DNA of 64,000 nt from Allostella sp. ATCC 35155 (GCA_006738865.1 AP019701.1:4785974-4849973); one strand, 5' to 3'. Shown: positions 49,839 to 59,617, counted from the first letter of the stretch. Program-made: numbers and translations. Notes: generated by a model from the letters alone, not told the origin.

Positions 49839-51050
49839 ATGACTGCACCGGAACCGAAATCCGTACGATCCGAGTCGGGGCTGGCGGAGGTGTTCGGGGT
49901 GTTCCTCCGCCTCGGGCTGACCTCGTTCGGCGGGCCGGTCGCCCATCTCGGCTATTTCCGGCAGGAGTTCGTCGTCCGGCGACGCTGGCTCGACGAGCGC
50001 GCCTATGCCGATCTCGTCGCCCTCTGCCAGTTCCTGCCCGGCCCGGCGAGCAGCCAGGTCGGCATGGCGGTCGGCCTGTCGCGCGCCGGCTATGCCGGCG
50101 CGCTCGCGGCATGGCTCGCCTTCACCCTGCCGTCGGCCGTCGCGCTGGTCCTCTTCGCCTATGGCCTGGAGGCGGTGGGTGGTGCCGCCGGCAGCCCCTG
50201 GGTGCATGGGCTGAAGGTCGCGGCGGTGGCCGTCGTCGCACAGGCCGTCCTCGGCATGATGCGGACGCTGGCGCCGGACCGGGAGCGCGCGACGCTCGCG
50301 GTCGCCGCCGCCGCGATCGCGCTCGCCGTTCCCTCGGCCTGGGGGCAGGTCGGGGCGATCCTGGTGGGGGCCGTCGCGGGGCTGACGGTCCTGCGCGCCC
50401 CGACGGCGGCGGCCGAGCATGTGCCGATCCCCCTCGAGATCGGACGGGCAGCCGGCGCCTTGTGCCTGCTGCTCTTCGTCGCCCTGCTCGCCGGCCTGCC
50501 GCTGCTGGCGGCGGCGAGCCCCGAACGCGCGATCGCGTTCGTCGATTCCTTCTATCGCGCCGGGTCGCTGGTGTTCGGCGGCGGCCATGTCGTGCTGCCG
50601 CTGCTGCAGGCCGAGGTCGTTCCGCCGGGCTGGGTCGACGAGGCGCAGTTCCTCGCCGGCTACGGCGCGGCCCAGGCCGTGCCCGGCCCGCTCTTCACCT
50701 TCGCCGCCTATCTCGGCGCGATCGCCGGCGGCTGGAGCGCGGCGGCGATCTGCCTCGTCTCGATCTTCGTGCCGTCGTTCCTGCTGGTGGTGGGCGCGCT
50801 GCCCTTCTGGGAGGACATCCGCCGCCGGCCCTGGGCGCAGTCGGCCCTGCGCGGCATCAACGCGGCGGTCGTCGGCCTGCTGCTCGCCGCCCTCTACGAT
50901 CCGGTCTGGACCGCCGGCATCCGCAACCCCGGCGACTTCGCGGTAGCGGCCGCCGCCTTCCTCGCTCTCTATGCCTGGGGAGCGGCTCCATGGCTGGTCG
51001 TCCTCGCCTGCGCGGGCGCAGTCGGCGGGCTGTCTATGATGTCGGGATAG
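49839..51050 (+). CDS. chrA: Chromate transporter, long-chain (two-domain) type
   Basis: 403-residue CHR-family membrane protein. The two homologous halves each begin with the family signature: FGVFLRLGLTSFGGPVAHLG near residue 19 and FYRAGSLVFGGGHVVLPLL near residue 235. About ten transmembrane segments are predicted. ChrA proteins export chromate by exchange; some homologues move other anions such as sulfate. GAGGATCG precedes the ATG. No chrB or chrR regulator is adjacent. It ends just before the tRNA gene. Confidence 0.9.
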   Translation: MTAPEPKSVRSESGLAEVFGVFLRLGLTSFGGPVAHLGYFRQEFVVRRRWLDERAYADLVALCQFLPGPASSQVGMAVGLSRAGYAGALAAWLAFTLPSAVALVLFAYGLEAVGGAAGSPWVHGLKVAAVAVVAQAVLGMMRTLAPDRERATLAVAAAAIALAVPSAWGQVGAILVGAVAGLTVLRAPTAAAEHVPIPLEIGRAAGALCLLLFVALLAGLPLLAAASPERAIAFVDSFYRAGSLVFGGGHVVLPLLQAEVVPPGWVDEAQFLAGYGAAQAVPGPLFTFAAYLGAIAGGWSAAAICLVSIFVPSFLLVVGALPFWEDIRRRPWAQSALRGINAAVVGLLLAALYDPVWTAGIRNPGDFAVAAAAFLALYAWGAAPWLVVLACAGAVGGLSMMSG

Positions 51051-51060
51051 GTCAGCGGAT

Positions 51061-51134
51061 TGGAGCGGGTGAAGGGAATCGAACCCTCGTCGTAAGCTTG
51101 GGAAGCTTCTGCTCTACCATTGAGCTACACCCGC
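51061..51134 (-). tRNA. tRNA-Gly (anticodon CCC), CCA encoded
   Basis: 74-nt tRNA on the minus strand. The acceptor stem GCGGGTG/CACCCGC pairs fully, followed by TCCA at the 3' end (51061-51064). The D arm is AGCTCAATGGTAGAGC, the anticodon loop TTCCCAA gives CCC, and the T arm has GGTTCGATTCC. It reads GGG codons, which are used in this GC-rich genome. Confidence 0.96.
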
Positions 51135-51294
51135 GCCGGGGCAGGGTCGCGCCTGCCGCTGACACCGGACATGAATAGCGAGCGGCGGGCGGCGCTTCAA
51201 GGGGGGCCGCGACAGGAGCGCCGTCTTCCGATCATCATGATCGAGCGCTATTTATGCTGCAACGCAACATGCGCATCCGGAGGATCGGCCGCCG

Positions 51295-53991
51295 ATGACC
51301 GTCCGCAATCTCGACCGCCTGCTCTCGCCCGCCTCCGTCGCCCTGATCGGGGCGTCGCCGACGCCGCGATCCGTGGGCCAGGTGACGGCGCGCAACCTGC
51401 TGCAGGGCGGCTTCAAGGGTCCGATCCTGCCGGTCAACCCGCGCCACACGGCAATCGAGGGCGTGCTCGCCTATCCCAGCGTCGCGGCCCTGCCGATCGC
51501 ACCCGACCTGGCGGTGATCGCGACGCCGCCCGACACCGTGCCCGGCCTCATCGCCGAACTCGGCCAGCGCGGCACCGGCGCGGCGGTGGTGCTGACGGCC
51601 GGATTCGGCGAGGGCGGCGCCGAGGCCGGGGAGCAGCGGCGCCAGGCGATGCTGGATGCCGCGCGGCCGCACCTGCTGCGCGTCCTCGGTCCGAACTGCG
51701 TCGGGCTGCTGGTGCCCGGCATCGGGCTCAACGCGTCCTTCGCCCACATCGGTGCGCGGCCGGGAGACCTCGCCTTCCTCACCCAGTCGGGCGCGATCGT
51801 GACGGCCCTGCTCGACTGGGCCGCATCGCGCGGGATCGGCTTCTCGCACCTGATCTCGATGGGCGGCATGGCCGACGTCGATTTCGGCGACCTGCTGGAC
51901 CAGCTCGGCCAGGATCCGGGCGTGCGGGCGATCCTGCTCTATGTCGAAGGGGTGACCAACCCGCGCAAGTTCATGTCGGCGGCCCGCGCCGCCGCCCGCA
52001 CCAAGCCGGTCCTGGTCGTGAAATCCGGGCGGCGGGCGGAGGGAGCAAAGGCGGCGCGTTCCCATACCGGCGCGCTCGCCGGCTCCGACGCCGTCTACGA
52101 CGCCGCCTTCCGCCGCGCCGGCATGCTGCGCGTGCACGACACGGCCGAGCTGTTCGACGCGGTCGAGACCCTGGCGCTGGTCGCCTCGCGGCTCGGCGGC
52201 AACCTGCCGGGGGAGCGGCTGGCGATCCTGACCAACGGCGGCGGGCCCGGCGTCCTGGCGACCGATGCGCTGATCGACCGCGGCGGCATTCTGGCCGACC
52301 TCGCGCCGGAGACGCTGGCAGCGCTCGATGCCGCGCTGCCGGCCACCTGGTCGCACGGCAATCCGGTCGACATCATCGGCGACGCGCCCGCCGGCCGCTA
52401 CCGCGCCGCACTCGACGCGCTCCTGTCCGATCCCGGCGCCGATGCCGTCCTGGTCCTGAACTGCCCGACCGCCATCGCCGACCCGACGGAGGCCGCCGAG
52501 GCGGTGATCGAGACCATCGGCGAGCGCCGCCGCCTCGTGCTCACCAACTGGCTCGGCGCGGGCGCGGCGGCGCCGGCCCGCGCCCTCTTCGCCCGCGCCG
52601 GCATCCCGACCTACGAGACGCCGGACCAGGCGGTGCGGGCCTTCATGCATCTCGTCCAGTACCGCCGGAACCAGGAGCTGCTGCGCCAGGTGCCGCGGCT
52701 GGTCGGCGGCGGCCGCCCCGACCGGGCCGCCGCGCGCGCCCCGATCGAGGCGGCGCTGGCCGAGGGACGCGACTGGCTGTCGGAGGTCGAGGCGAAGCCG
52801 GTGATGCGCGCCTACGGCATCCCGATCGTCCCGACCGAGATCGCGGCCACGCCGGACGAGGCGGCGGCGACCGCGGGCCGTCTCGGCCTGCCCGCCGCCC
52901 TCAAGATCCTGTCGCCGGACATCACCCACAAGACCGACGTCGGCGGCGTCGCCCTCGACCTGCCCGACCCGACCGCGGTCAAGGCCGCGGCCGAACGGAT
53001 GCTGCGCTCGGTTGCGCGCCACGCCCCGGAGGCCCGGATCGCCGGCTTCACCGTCCAGCCGATGGTGGCCCGGCCCGGCGCCCTGGAGCTGATCCTCGGC
53101 ATCGTCGACGACGGCACCTTCGGCCCGGTGCTGCTGTTCGGCCAGGGCGGCGTCGCCGTCGAGGTGCTGGACGACAAGGCGCTGGGCCTGCCGCCGCTCG
53201 ATGCGGTGCTGGCGCGCGAGATGATCGGGCGCACCCGGGTGTCGCGGCTGCTGGCCGGATTCCGCGGCCGCCCGCCGGCCGACATCGACGGCATCGTCCA
53301 CGCGCTGGTGCGCCTGTCCGAACTGGCCGCCGACAACCCCGAAGTGGTCGAGCTCGACATCAATCCCCTGCTGGCCGACGCCGGCGGCGTCATCGCGCTC
53401 GACGCACGCATCCGCGTCGCGCCGGCAAGGCTGCCGGGCACCGGCCGCTTTGCCATCCGCCCCTACCCGCAGGAACTGGAGGCCGTCGCGACGATGCAGG
53501 ACGGCACGGCCGTGCGCCTGCGCCCGATCCGGCCGGAGGACGCGCCGGCACTGGAGTCGATCATCGCGCGGATGACGCCCGAAGATCTGCGGATGCGGTT
53601 CTTCGCCCCGATCCGGCGCCTGCCGGAGCTGCTGCTCGCCCGCCTGACCCAGATCGACTATGACCGCGAGATGGCGCTCATCGCCTTCGCCGACGCGGCG
53701 GACGGCCAGCCCGACGGGCTCGGCGTCGTCCGCCTGCTGGCCGATCCGGACGGCCAGCAGGCCGAGTTCGCGATCGGCGTCCGCAGCGACATGAAGGGCC
53801 GCGGCCTCGGCTGGCTCCTGATGCGCCGCATCATCGCCTATGCCGGCGAGCGCGGCATCGGTGCGATCGTCGGCGACGTGCTGCGCGAGAACCAGCCGAT
53901 GATCGATCTCGCCCGCGACCTCGGCTTCCGTGCCGAGTCGGGGGCCAGCGATCCCGCCATCGTCCGCCTGCGGCTCGACCTGGGCGCCTGA
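51295..53991 (+). CDS. ADP-forming acyl-CoA synthetase fused to GNAT acetyltransferase (Pat/PatZ-like)
   Basis: 898-residue protein with four parts. CoA-binding domain (about 8-135; SVALIGASPTPRSVG), ligase/flavodoxin-like domain (about 150-460) with the phospho-His motif ARSHTGALAGSD (His257), ATP-grasp domain (about 490-715; LPAALKILSPDITHKTDVGG, ELDINPLL), and a C-terminal GNAT domain (about 735-895) with the acetyl-CoA loop MKGRGLGWLLM. Such proteins are protein lysine acetyltransferases (Pat/PatZ) that can silence AMP-forming acyl-CoA ligases. Because His257 is retained, ligase activity may also remain, unlike E. coli PatZ. prpE and another acyl-CoA ligase in this window are plausible targets by analogy only. 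Confidence 0.9.
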   Translation: MTVRNLDRLLSPASVALIGASPTPRSVGQVTARNLLQGGFKGPILPVNPRHTAIEGVLAYPSVAALPIAPDLAVIATPPDTVPGLIAELGQRGTGAAVVLTAGFGEGGAEAGEQRRQAMLDAARPHLLRVLGPNCVGLLVPGIGLNASFAHIGARPGDLAFLTQSGAIVTALLDWAASRGIGFSHLISMGGMADVDFGDLLDQLGQDPGVRAILLYVEGVTNPRKFMSAARAAARTKPVLVVKSGRRAEGAKAARSHTGALAGSDAVYDAAFRRAGMLRVHDTAELFDAVETLALVASRLGGNLPGERLAILTNGGGPGVLATDALIDRGGILADLAPETLAALDAALPATWSHGNPVDIIGDAPAGRYRAALDALLSDPGADAVLVLNCPTAIADPTEAAEAVIETIGERRRLVLTNWLGAGAAAPARALFARAGIPTYETPDQAVRAFMHLVQYRRNQELLRQVPRLVGGGRPDRAAARAPIEAALAEGRDWLSEVEAKPVMRAYGIPIVPTEIAATPDEAAATAGRLGLPAALKILSPDITHKTDVGGVALDLPDPTAVKAAAERMLRSVARHAPEARIAGFTVQPMVARPGALELILGIVDDGTFGPVLLFGQGGVAVEVLDDKALGLPPLDAVLAREMIGRTRVSRLLAGFRGRPPADIDGIVHALVRLSELAADNPEVVELDINPLLADAGGVIALDARIRVAPARLPGTGRFAIRPYPQELEAVATMQDGTAVRLRPIRPEDAPALESIIARMTPEDLRMRFFAPIRRLPELLLARLTQIDYDREMALIAFADAADGQPDGLGVVRLLADPDGQQAEFAIGVRSDMKGRGLGWLLMRRIIAYAGERGIGAIVGDVLRENQPMIDLARDLGFRAESGASDPAIVRLRLDLGA

Positions 53992-54037
53992 CGGCGGATA
54001 TCATGGCCGCCGCGCGGATGCGATGGCGGGGTCTGGG

Positions 54038-54793
54038 ATGCGGCTGGAAGGCAAGGTGGCGATCGTCACCGGCGCGGGATCGGGCTTCGGCGAAGGCATC
54101 GCCCGGCGCTTTGCGGCCGAGGGTGCGGCCGTCGTCGTCAACGACATCGACCGCAACGGCGGCGAGCGCGTCGCGGGCGGCATCGTCCAGAACGGCGGAC
54201 GCGCGGTCTTCGTGCAGTCGGATGTCTCGCGCAGTGACGGGGTCGGCATTCTCGTCGAAACCGCGATCGGCAGCTGGGGCCGCATCGACTGCATGGTCAA
54301 CAATGCCGGCATCACCCATCGCAACGGCCCCATGATCGAGGTCGGCGAGGCCGAGTTCGACCGCCTGTTCGCGGTCAACGTCAAGGCGATCTACCATTCC
54401 GCGGTGCATTGCGTGCCGCAGTTCCGCCGCCTGGGCGGCGGATGCTTCGTCAACATCGCATCGACGGCGGGCCTGCGGCCGCGACCCGGCCTCACCTGGT
54501 ACAATGCGACCAAGGGCACGGTCGTCACCATGACCAAGTCGATGGCGGTCGAGCTGGCCGCGGACCAGATCCGCGTGAACTGCCTATGTCCGGTCGCCGG
54601 GGAGACGCCGCTGCTGCCGTCCTTCCTCGGGCGCGACGACCCGGAGACGAGGGCGCGGTTCCTCGGGACCATTCCGCTCGGCCGCTTCAGCACGCCCGCC
54701 GACGTCGCCAACGCGGCGCTCTGGCTCGCCTCGGACGAGGCGGAATTCATCACCGGCACCGCCATGGAAGTCGATGGCGGCCGGTCGGTCTGA
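54038..54793 (+). CDS. SDR family oxidoreductase (glucose-1-dehydrogenase-like)
   Basis: 251-residue classical SDR. TGAGSGFGEGIARRFA is the cofactor loop, VNNAGITHRN follows, and the active site Ser-Tyr-Lys is seen in NIASTAGLRP and WYNATKG. The C-terminal GTAMEVDGGRSV is typical. The substrate is not predicted. ATG 54038 begins the conserved MRLEGKVAIVTGA; the ATG at 54023 is in frame. It is 36 bp upstream of the alcohol-dehydrogenase gene and likely in the same operon. Confidence 0.86.
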   Translation: MRLEGKVAIVTGAGSGFGEGIARRFAAEGAAVVVNDIDRNGGERVAGGIVQNGGRAVFVQSDVSRSDGVGILVETAIGSWGRIDCMVNNAGITHRNGPMIEVGEAEFDRLFAVNVKAIYHSAVHCVPQFRRLGGGCFVNIASTAGLRPRPGLTWYNATKGTVVTMTKSMAVELAADQIRVNCLCPVAGETPLLPSFLGRDDPETRARFLGTIPLGRFSTPADVANAALWLASDEAEFITGTAMEVDGGRSV

Positions 54794-54829
54794 GCCGACC
54801 GATCGCGGGACGGGAGGGAGAACCGAACC

Positions 54830-55960
54830 ATGAAGATCAAGGCTGCCGTCCTGCGGCAGATGGGGGCCTCGCAGCCCTATGCGGACAGCCGACCCCTGTC
54901 GATCGAGGAGGTCGAGCTCGACCCGCCCGGCCCGGGCGAAGTGCTGGTCCAGGTCAAGGCGGCGAGCCTCTGCCATTCCGACCTTTCGGTGGTGAACGGC
55001 GACCGCCCGCGGCCGCTGCCGATGGTGCTGGGCCACGAGGCCTCGGGCATCGTGGCCGAGTGCGGATCCGGCGTCGACGACCTGGCGCCGGGCGACCATG
55101 TGGTCATGATCTTCGTGCCGAGCTGCGGCCAGTGCGGCCCGTGCATGGAGGGCCGACCCGCCCTCTGCGAGCCGGCCGCCGCGACCAACGGGGCGGGCAC
55201 GCTGTTGTCCGGCGACCGCCGGCTGTCGCAGGCGGGGCAGCCGATCCATCACCATGTCGGGGTTTCGGCCTTCGCGGAATACACCGTCGTCTCGCGCCGG
55301 TCGCTGGTGAAGCTGCGCGAGACGCTGGCGCACGACGAGGCGGCGCTGTTCGGCTGCGGCGTGCTGACCGGCGTCGGCGCCGTCGTCAATACGGCCGGGG
55401 TGCGGGCCGGCCAGACAGTCGCCGTGGTCGGCCTCGGCGGCGTCGGCCTCAACGCCATGCTGGGGGCGATCGCGTCCGGCGCGCGCCAGGTGGTGGCGAT
55501 CGACATGCTCGACGAGAAGCTGGAGCTGGCCCGCCAGCTCGGCGCGACCGACGTGGTCAGCGCGGCCGCGCCCGACGCCATCGAGCAGGTCAGGGCCCTG
55601 ACCGGCGGCGGCGTCGACGTCGCGGTCGAGACGGCGGGCTCGGTCAAGGCGATGGAACTCGCCTACCGCGTCACCCGGCGCGGCGGCACCACGGTGACGG
55701 CCGGACTGCCCCATCCCGACCATCACTGGCCGCTGCAGCACGTCAACCTGGTCGCCGAAGAGCGCACCGTGAAGGGCTCCTACATCGGCTCCTGCATTCC
55801 CGGGCGCGACCTGCCGCGCTACATCGACCTCTATCGCCGCGGCCGCCTGCCCGTCGGGCAGCTGATGAGCGACCGCATCCGGCTCGAGGACATCAATGCC
55901 GCCTTCGATCGCCTGGCCTCCGGGCGGACGGTCAGGCAGATCGTGATGTTCGACCACTGA
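54830..55960 (+). CDS. Zinc-dependent alcohol dehydrogenase (class III-like MDR)
   Basis: 376-residue MDR dehydrogenase. Catalytic zinc ligands are Cys in SLCHSDLS and His in LGHEASGIV. The structural zinc loop is SCGQCGPCMEGRPALC. The Rossmann motif is VVGLGGVGLNAMLGA. It resembles S-(hydroxymethyl)glutathione/aryl-alcohol dehydrogenase-type enzymes and would oxidise an alcohol or aldehyde adduct with NAD. The partner SDR upstream suggests a two-step oxidation pathway. GGAGGGAG precedes the ATG. Confidence 0.88.
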   Translation: MKIKAAVLRQMGASQPYADSRPLSIEEVELDPPGPGEVLVQVKAASLCHSDLSVVNGDRPRPLPMVLGHEASGIVAECGSGVDDLAPGDHVVMIFVPSCGQCGPCMEGRPALCEPAAATNGAGTLLSGDRRLSQAGQPIHHHVGVSAFAEYTVVSRRSLVKLRETLAHDEAALFGCGVLTGVGAVVNTAGVRAGQTVAVVGLGGVGLNAMLGAIASGARQVVAIDMLDEKLELARQLGATDVVSAAAPDAIEQVRALTGGGVDVAVETAGSVKAMELAYRVTRRGGTTVTAGLPHPDHHWPLQHVNLVAEERTVKGSYIGSCIPGRDLPRYIDLYRRGRLPVGQLMSDRIRLEDINAAFDRLASGRTVRQIVMFDH

Positions 55961-55973
55961 CCGGAAACGTCGC

Positions 55974-56002
55974 GTCATCCGGATGACATGAAAATGTCAT
56001 CC
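55974..56002. promoter_or_regulatory. Overlapping GTCATCC inverted repeats before the MFS gene
   Basis: GTCATCC at 55974-55980 and 55996-56002 surround its complement GGATGAC at 55981-55987. The first two form a perfect 14-bp palindrome, the last two a 9-bp stem with GAAA loop (55981-56002). It may be a terminator of the dehydrogenase operon or an operator 41 bp before the transporter ATG. Confidence 0.5.
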
Positions 56003-56042
56003 GTCTGGGCCGCGTGGGAGCGGGGGCGTATCGTCCCCGCTC

Positions 56043-57254
56043 ATGACGGACAGTGCGGCAGCGGGCGGCGCAGCGGAGCCCACAGGGTCGACCGGCACGG
56101 AACGGCGGGCGATGGCCAGCGCCTGCGGCGCGCACGCCGTCCATGACGGCTATACCGACGTGCTCTATGTCATGCTGCCGTTGTGGCAGTCCGAGCTGGG
56201 GCTGGGCTACGCCGCGGTCGGCATGCTGCGCGGCCTCTATTCCGGGGCGATGGCGCTGTTCCAGATCCCGGCCGGCAGCCTCGGCGACCGGTTCGGCGCC
56301 GGCCTGGTGCTGGCGGTCGGCACGGTGCTCGCCGCCGCCGCCTTTCCCCTCGCCGCACTCGGGCACGGCTTCCTGCCGCTCGCCGCCGCGCTCGCCGTCG
56401 GCGGCATCGGCGCCAGCGTCCAGCATCCGATCGCGTCCGCCGTCGTCGCCCGGGCCTATCGCGGCGTGCGCTCGCGCACCGCGCTCGGCACCTACAACTT
56501 CGCGGGCGACCTCGGCAAGATGGCGCTGCCCGCCGCAACGGCGCTGCTGCTGACGGTGCTGCCCTGGCGCACGGCAATGTGGGTGCTGTTCGCGGTCGGT
56601 ATCGTGGCCGCCATCGCGATCCTGGCCGCGACGCCGGCCGGGCACGGCGCCGCCGCCGGCAAGTCCGCCAGGCCGCTGCCGGCCGGCCCGGTCAAGGGCG
56701 GCTTCCGCCTGCTGCTCGCCATCGGCATCATCGACACGGGAACGCGATCCGGCTTCCTGACCTTCCTGCCCTTCCTCCTCCAGGAGAAGGGCGCGGAGCT
56801 GCCGACCGTCGGCCTCGCCCTGACGCTCGTCTTTGCCGGCGGCGCCGCCGGAAAGCTGGTCTGCGCCCATCTCGGCGCCCGGCTCGGCGTGCTGCGCACC
56901 GTGCTCTTGACCGAGGGCCTGACCGCGCTCGCCATCCTCGCGCTGCTGCCCCTGCCGCTGGAAGCGGGGCTGGCGCTGTTGCCGCTGATCGGGGTCGCGC
57001 TCAACGGCACCTCCTCGGTCCTCTACGGAACCGTCCCGGAACTGGTGCCGGAATCCCGCCGGACCCGCGCCTTCGGCGTCTTCTACACCGGCACCATCGG
57101 CGCCGGCGCGCTGTCGCCCATCCTCTACGGCCTGCTCGGCGACGGGCTCGGCGTCGACCGGGCGATGCTGGCGGTCGCGGCCGTGGTCCTGACGACCCTG
57201 CCGCTCGCCCTCCTTCTCAACCGGGCGATGAGCCGTCATATAGCGGGGGAATGA
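56043..57254 (+). CDS. MFS transporter (Fsr/fosmidomycin-resistance-like)
   Basis: 403-residue major facilitator protein with about 12 hydrophobic segments. The start [19 protein letters not shown] and [21 protein letters not shown] match the Fsr-type exporter family. The second half has [13 protein letters not shown] and [13 protein letters not shown]. The exported compound is unknown. The stop overlaps the tsaD start (ATGA), an unusual pairing of an exporter with a housekeeping tRNA-modification gene. Confidence 0.88.
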   Translation: MTDSAAAGGAAEPTGSTGTERRAMASACGAHAVHDGYTDVLYVMLPLWQSELGLGYAAVGMLRGLYSGAMALFQIPAGSLGDRFGAGLVLAVGTVLAAAAFPLAALGHGFLPLAAALAVGGIGASVQHPIASAVVARAYRGVRSRTALGTYNFAGDLGKMALPAATALLLTVLPWRTAMWVLFAVGIVAAIAILAATPAGHGAAAGKSARPLPAGPVKGGFRLLLAIGIIDTGTRSGFLTFLPFLLQEKGAELPTVGLALTLVFAGGAAGKLVCAHLGARLGVLRTVLLTEGLTALAILALLPLPLEAGLALLPLIGVALNGTSSVLYGTVPELVPESRRTRAFGVFYTGTIGAGALSPILYGLLGDGLGVDRAMLAVAAVVLTTLPLALLLNRAMSRHIAGE

Positions 57255-58324
57255 CCACCCCCCGCCCGCTCCGGATCCTCGGCATCGAGACGAGCTGCGA
57301 CGAGACCGCCGCCGCGATCGTCGACGGCGACCGCCGCATCCTCGCCGATCGCATCCTGTCGCAGACCGCGATCCACGTCCCCTATGGCGGCATCGTCCCC
57401 GAGATCGCCGCCCGCGCCCATCTCGACCACCTCGACGGGCTGATCCGCGACGCGCTCGCCGAGGCCGATCTGCGCATCGCCGACCTCGACGCGATTGCCG
57501 CCACCGGCGGGCCCGGCCTCATCGGCGGCGTCATGGTCGGCGTCATGGCCGCCAAGGGCATCGCGCTGACGGCGCGGCTGCCCTTCCTCGCCGTCAACCA
57601 CCTCGAGGGCCACGCGCTGACGCCGCGCCTCAGCCACGGGCTTGCATTCCCCTATCTGCTGCTGCTCGTCTCGGGCGGCCACACCCAGCTCCTCGTCGTC
57701 GAGGGCGTGGGCCGCTACGCGCGGCTTGGCACGACCATCGACGATGCCGCCGGCGAGGCCTTCGACAAGACCGCCAAGCTGCTGGGCCTGCCCTATCCCG
57801 GCGGCCCGGCGATCGAGCGCGCGGCCCGCGACGGCGATCCCGCGCGCTTCGCGCTGCCGCGCCCGATGCTGGGCCGGCCCGGTTGCGACTTCTCCTTTTC
57901 CGGCCTCAAGACGGCGGTGCGGAACGCCGTCGCCGCCCTGCCCGGCCCGCCGGCGCCCCAGGACGTCGCCGACATGGCGGCCGCCTTCCAGGCGGCGGTC
58001 GCCGCCGTCGTCGCCGACCGCTGCCGCCGCGCGGCGGCGCTGTTCCGCCAGCGCCATCCGACGGGCGGCGCCCTGGTCGTGGCGGGCGGTGTCGCCGCCA
58101 ACGGCGCGATCCGGAGCGCCCTGGAAAGGATCGCGGCGGAGGCCGGCATGCCCTTCGTCGCGCCGCCGCATCGGCTCTGCACCGACAACGGCGCCATGAT
58201 CGCCTGGGCCGCCATCGAGCGCTTCCGACTCGGCCAGCAGGACGGCCTCGACTTCGCCCCCCGTCCGCGCTGGCCCCTCGATCCCGGCGCGCCGAAAGCG
58301 ATCGGCGCCGGCGTGAAGGCGTGA
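57251..58324 (+). CDS. tsaD: tRNA N6-threonylcarbamoyladenosine transferase TsaD
   Basis: 357-residue ASKHA-fold enzyme that transfers threonylcarbamoyl to A37 of ANN-decoding tRNAs. It starts [19 protein letters not shown]. The metal-binding His pair is in [39 protein letters not shown] and [13 protein letters not shown] are all conserved. Length is standard. The translation start overlaps the MFS stop. Confidence 0.97.
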   Translation: MTTPRPLRILGIETSCDETAAAIVDGDRRILADRILSQTAIHVPYGGIVPEIAARAHLDHLDGLIRDALAEADLRIADLDAIAATGGPGLIGGVMVGVMAAKGIALTARLPFLAVNHLEGHALTPRLSHGLAFPYLLLLVSGGHTQLLVVEGVGRYARLGTTIDDAAGEAFDKTAKLLGLPYPGGPAIERAARDGDPARFALPRPMLGRPGCDFSFSGLKTAVRNAVAALPGPPAPQDVADMAAAFQAAVAAVVADRCRRAAALFRQRHPTGGALVVAGGVAANGAIRSALERIAAEAGMPFVAPPHRLCTDNGAMIAWAAIERFRLGQQDGLDFAPRPRWPLDPGAPKAIGAGVKA

Positions 58325-58360
58325 TCGCGGTGGCCATCGCCGCGCCGCACCATCCTTTTA

Positions 58361-58383
58361 TTGCAAGTGATTATCGTTTGTGA
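58361..58383 (+). promoter_or_regulatory. Fur-box-like dyad upstream of the PepSY/ApbE operon
   Basis: The AT-rich segment with TTGCAAGTGATTATC followed by GTTTGTGA closely resembles the Fur-type box (TTGCAAATGATTATCATTTGCAA) and is the only such AT-rich patch in this gap. It lies 83 bp before the first ATG. Iron-dependent repression is inferred, not shown. Confidence 0.65.
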
Positions 58384-58466
58384 TTAGGTTCCGCGCCATC
58401 GCCGCTCCGGGCTGAGAGCTAGCGGCGGCCAGTGCCGATCAGCCGAAGACGAACCCCGACCTGCAA

Positions 58467-59093
58467 ATGCGACTGAGTGCCGATCATCGCCGGCGGTCCT
58501 TCTGGCTGAAGCACCTGCACCGCTGGCATTGGATCAGCGCGGCACTGTGCCTGGTCGGCATGATCCTGTTCGCAGCGACCGGCATCACCCTCAACCATGC
58601 GGGCGAGATCGAGGCGAGCCCGCAGGTCACGACCGTCGAGAAGCGGCTGCCGCCGGCGCTGCTGGAGGCGCTGGCCGCCGCCGAAGGACCGGAACGTCGC
58701 GCCCTTCCCGCGGACCTCCGCGAATGGCTTGCCCGCGAGCTCGGCGTTCGGGCGGCCGGGCGCGAGGCCGAATGGTCGGCCGACGAGATCTACCTCGCGC
58801 TGCCGCGGCCGGGTGGCGACGGCTGGGTCTCGATCGACCGCGGCGACGGCGCCGTCCAGCACGAGGTCACCGACCGCGGCTGGATCTCCTACCTCAACGA
58901 TCTCCACAAGGGGCGCAATGCCGGCACCGCCTGGAGCTGGTTCCTCGACCTCTTCGCAGCCGCCTGCCTCGTCTTCTGCATCACCGGCCTCTTCCTCCTG
59001 AAGCTCCATGCCGGCGGCCGGCCGGCGACCTGGCCGACGGTCGGCTTCGGCCTCGTCGCGCCGATGCTGATCGCCCTTCTCCTCATCCACTGA
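58467..59093 (+). CDS. PepSY-associated transmembrane protein, probable haem-binding reductase subunit
   Basis: 208-residue membrane protein of the PepSY-TM type. Transmembrane helix 1 is about 22-43 (HWISAALCLVGMILFAATGITLNH), a periplasmic domain spans about 45-150, and two helices follow (about 153-178 and 188-207). Conserved His residues HLHRWHW, LNHAG, LNDLHKG and KLH sit at helix ends, as expected for bis-His haem b ligands. Such proteins act as electron conduits in ferric/siderophore reduction. First gene of a five-gene operon behind a Fur-like box; DUF2271 follows after 11 bp. Confidence 0.84.
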   Translation: MRLSADHRRRSFWLKHLHRWHWISAALCLVGMILFAATGITLNHAGEIEASPQVTTVEKRLPPALLEALAAAEGPERRALPADLREWLARELGVRAAGREAEWSADEIYLALPRPGGDGWVSIDRGDGAVQHEVTDRGWISYLNDLHKGRNAGTAWSWFLDLFAAACLVFCITGLFLLKLHAGGRPATWPTVGFGLVAPMLIALLLIH

Positions 59094-59104
59094 CGAGGCT
59101 CCAT

Positions 59105-59617
59105 ATGCGCGCCTATTATCCAGCGATGGCCGGCCTGATGCTGGGCCTGCCGGCATCCGCCGCCGACCTCGCGATCAAGGTCGAGATCCCGCGGCTGAGC
59201 GTCGCCGAGTACCACCGCCCCTATGTCGCCGTCTGGATCGAGCGGCCCGACCAGAGCGTCGCCGCGAACCTTGCCGTCTGGTACGACGTCAAGCTCAAGA
59301 ACAACGAGGGCACCAAGTGGCTGAAGGACATGCGCCAATGGTGGCGCAAGTCCGGCCGCGAGCTGACGATGCCGGCCGACGGGCTGTCCAGCCCGACCCG
59401 TGCCCCAGGCGAGCACCAGCTCTCCTTCGCCGGCGACAAGGGGCCGCTCGCATCCCTGCCGCCCGGCCAGTACCGCCTGGCCGTCGAGGCCGCCCGCGAG
59501 GTCGGCGGCCGCGAGATGCTGCGCATTCCCTTCCAGTGGCCGCCCAAGGCCGCCGAGACGGCGGCCGCCAAGGGCGAACACGAACTCGGGCAGCTCTCGC
59601 TGTCCGTCCGGCCATGA
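59105..59617 (+). CDS. DUF2271 periplasmic protein
   Basis: 170-residue exported protein of the DUF2271 family. Residues 1-20 are a signal peptide ending SAADLA. The mature part has the family pattern YHRPYVAVWIERPDQSVAANLAVWYD and KWLKDMRQWWRKSG, followed by GEHQLSF and PPGQYRLAVEAAREVGGRE, which looks like a beta-sandwich. The biochemical role is unknown. Together with DUF4198, ApbE and PepSY proteins it forms a recurring iron-linked cluster in proteobacteria, which suggests a periplasmic partner of the reductase. Confidence 0.82.
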   Translation: MRAYYPAMAGLMLGLPASAADLAIKVEIPRLSVAEYHRPYVAVWIERPDQSVAANLAVWYDVKLKNNEGTKWLKDMRQWWRKSGRELTMPADGLSSPTRAPGEHQLSFAGDKGPLASLPPGQYRLAVEAAREVGGREMLRIPFQWPPKAAETAAAKGEHELGQLSLSVRP

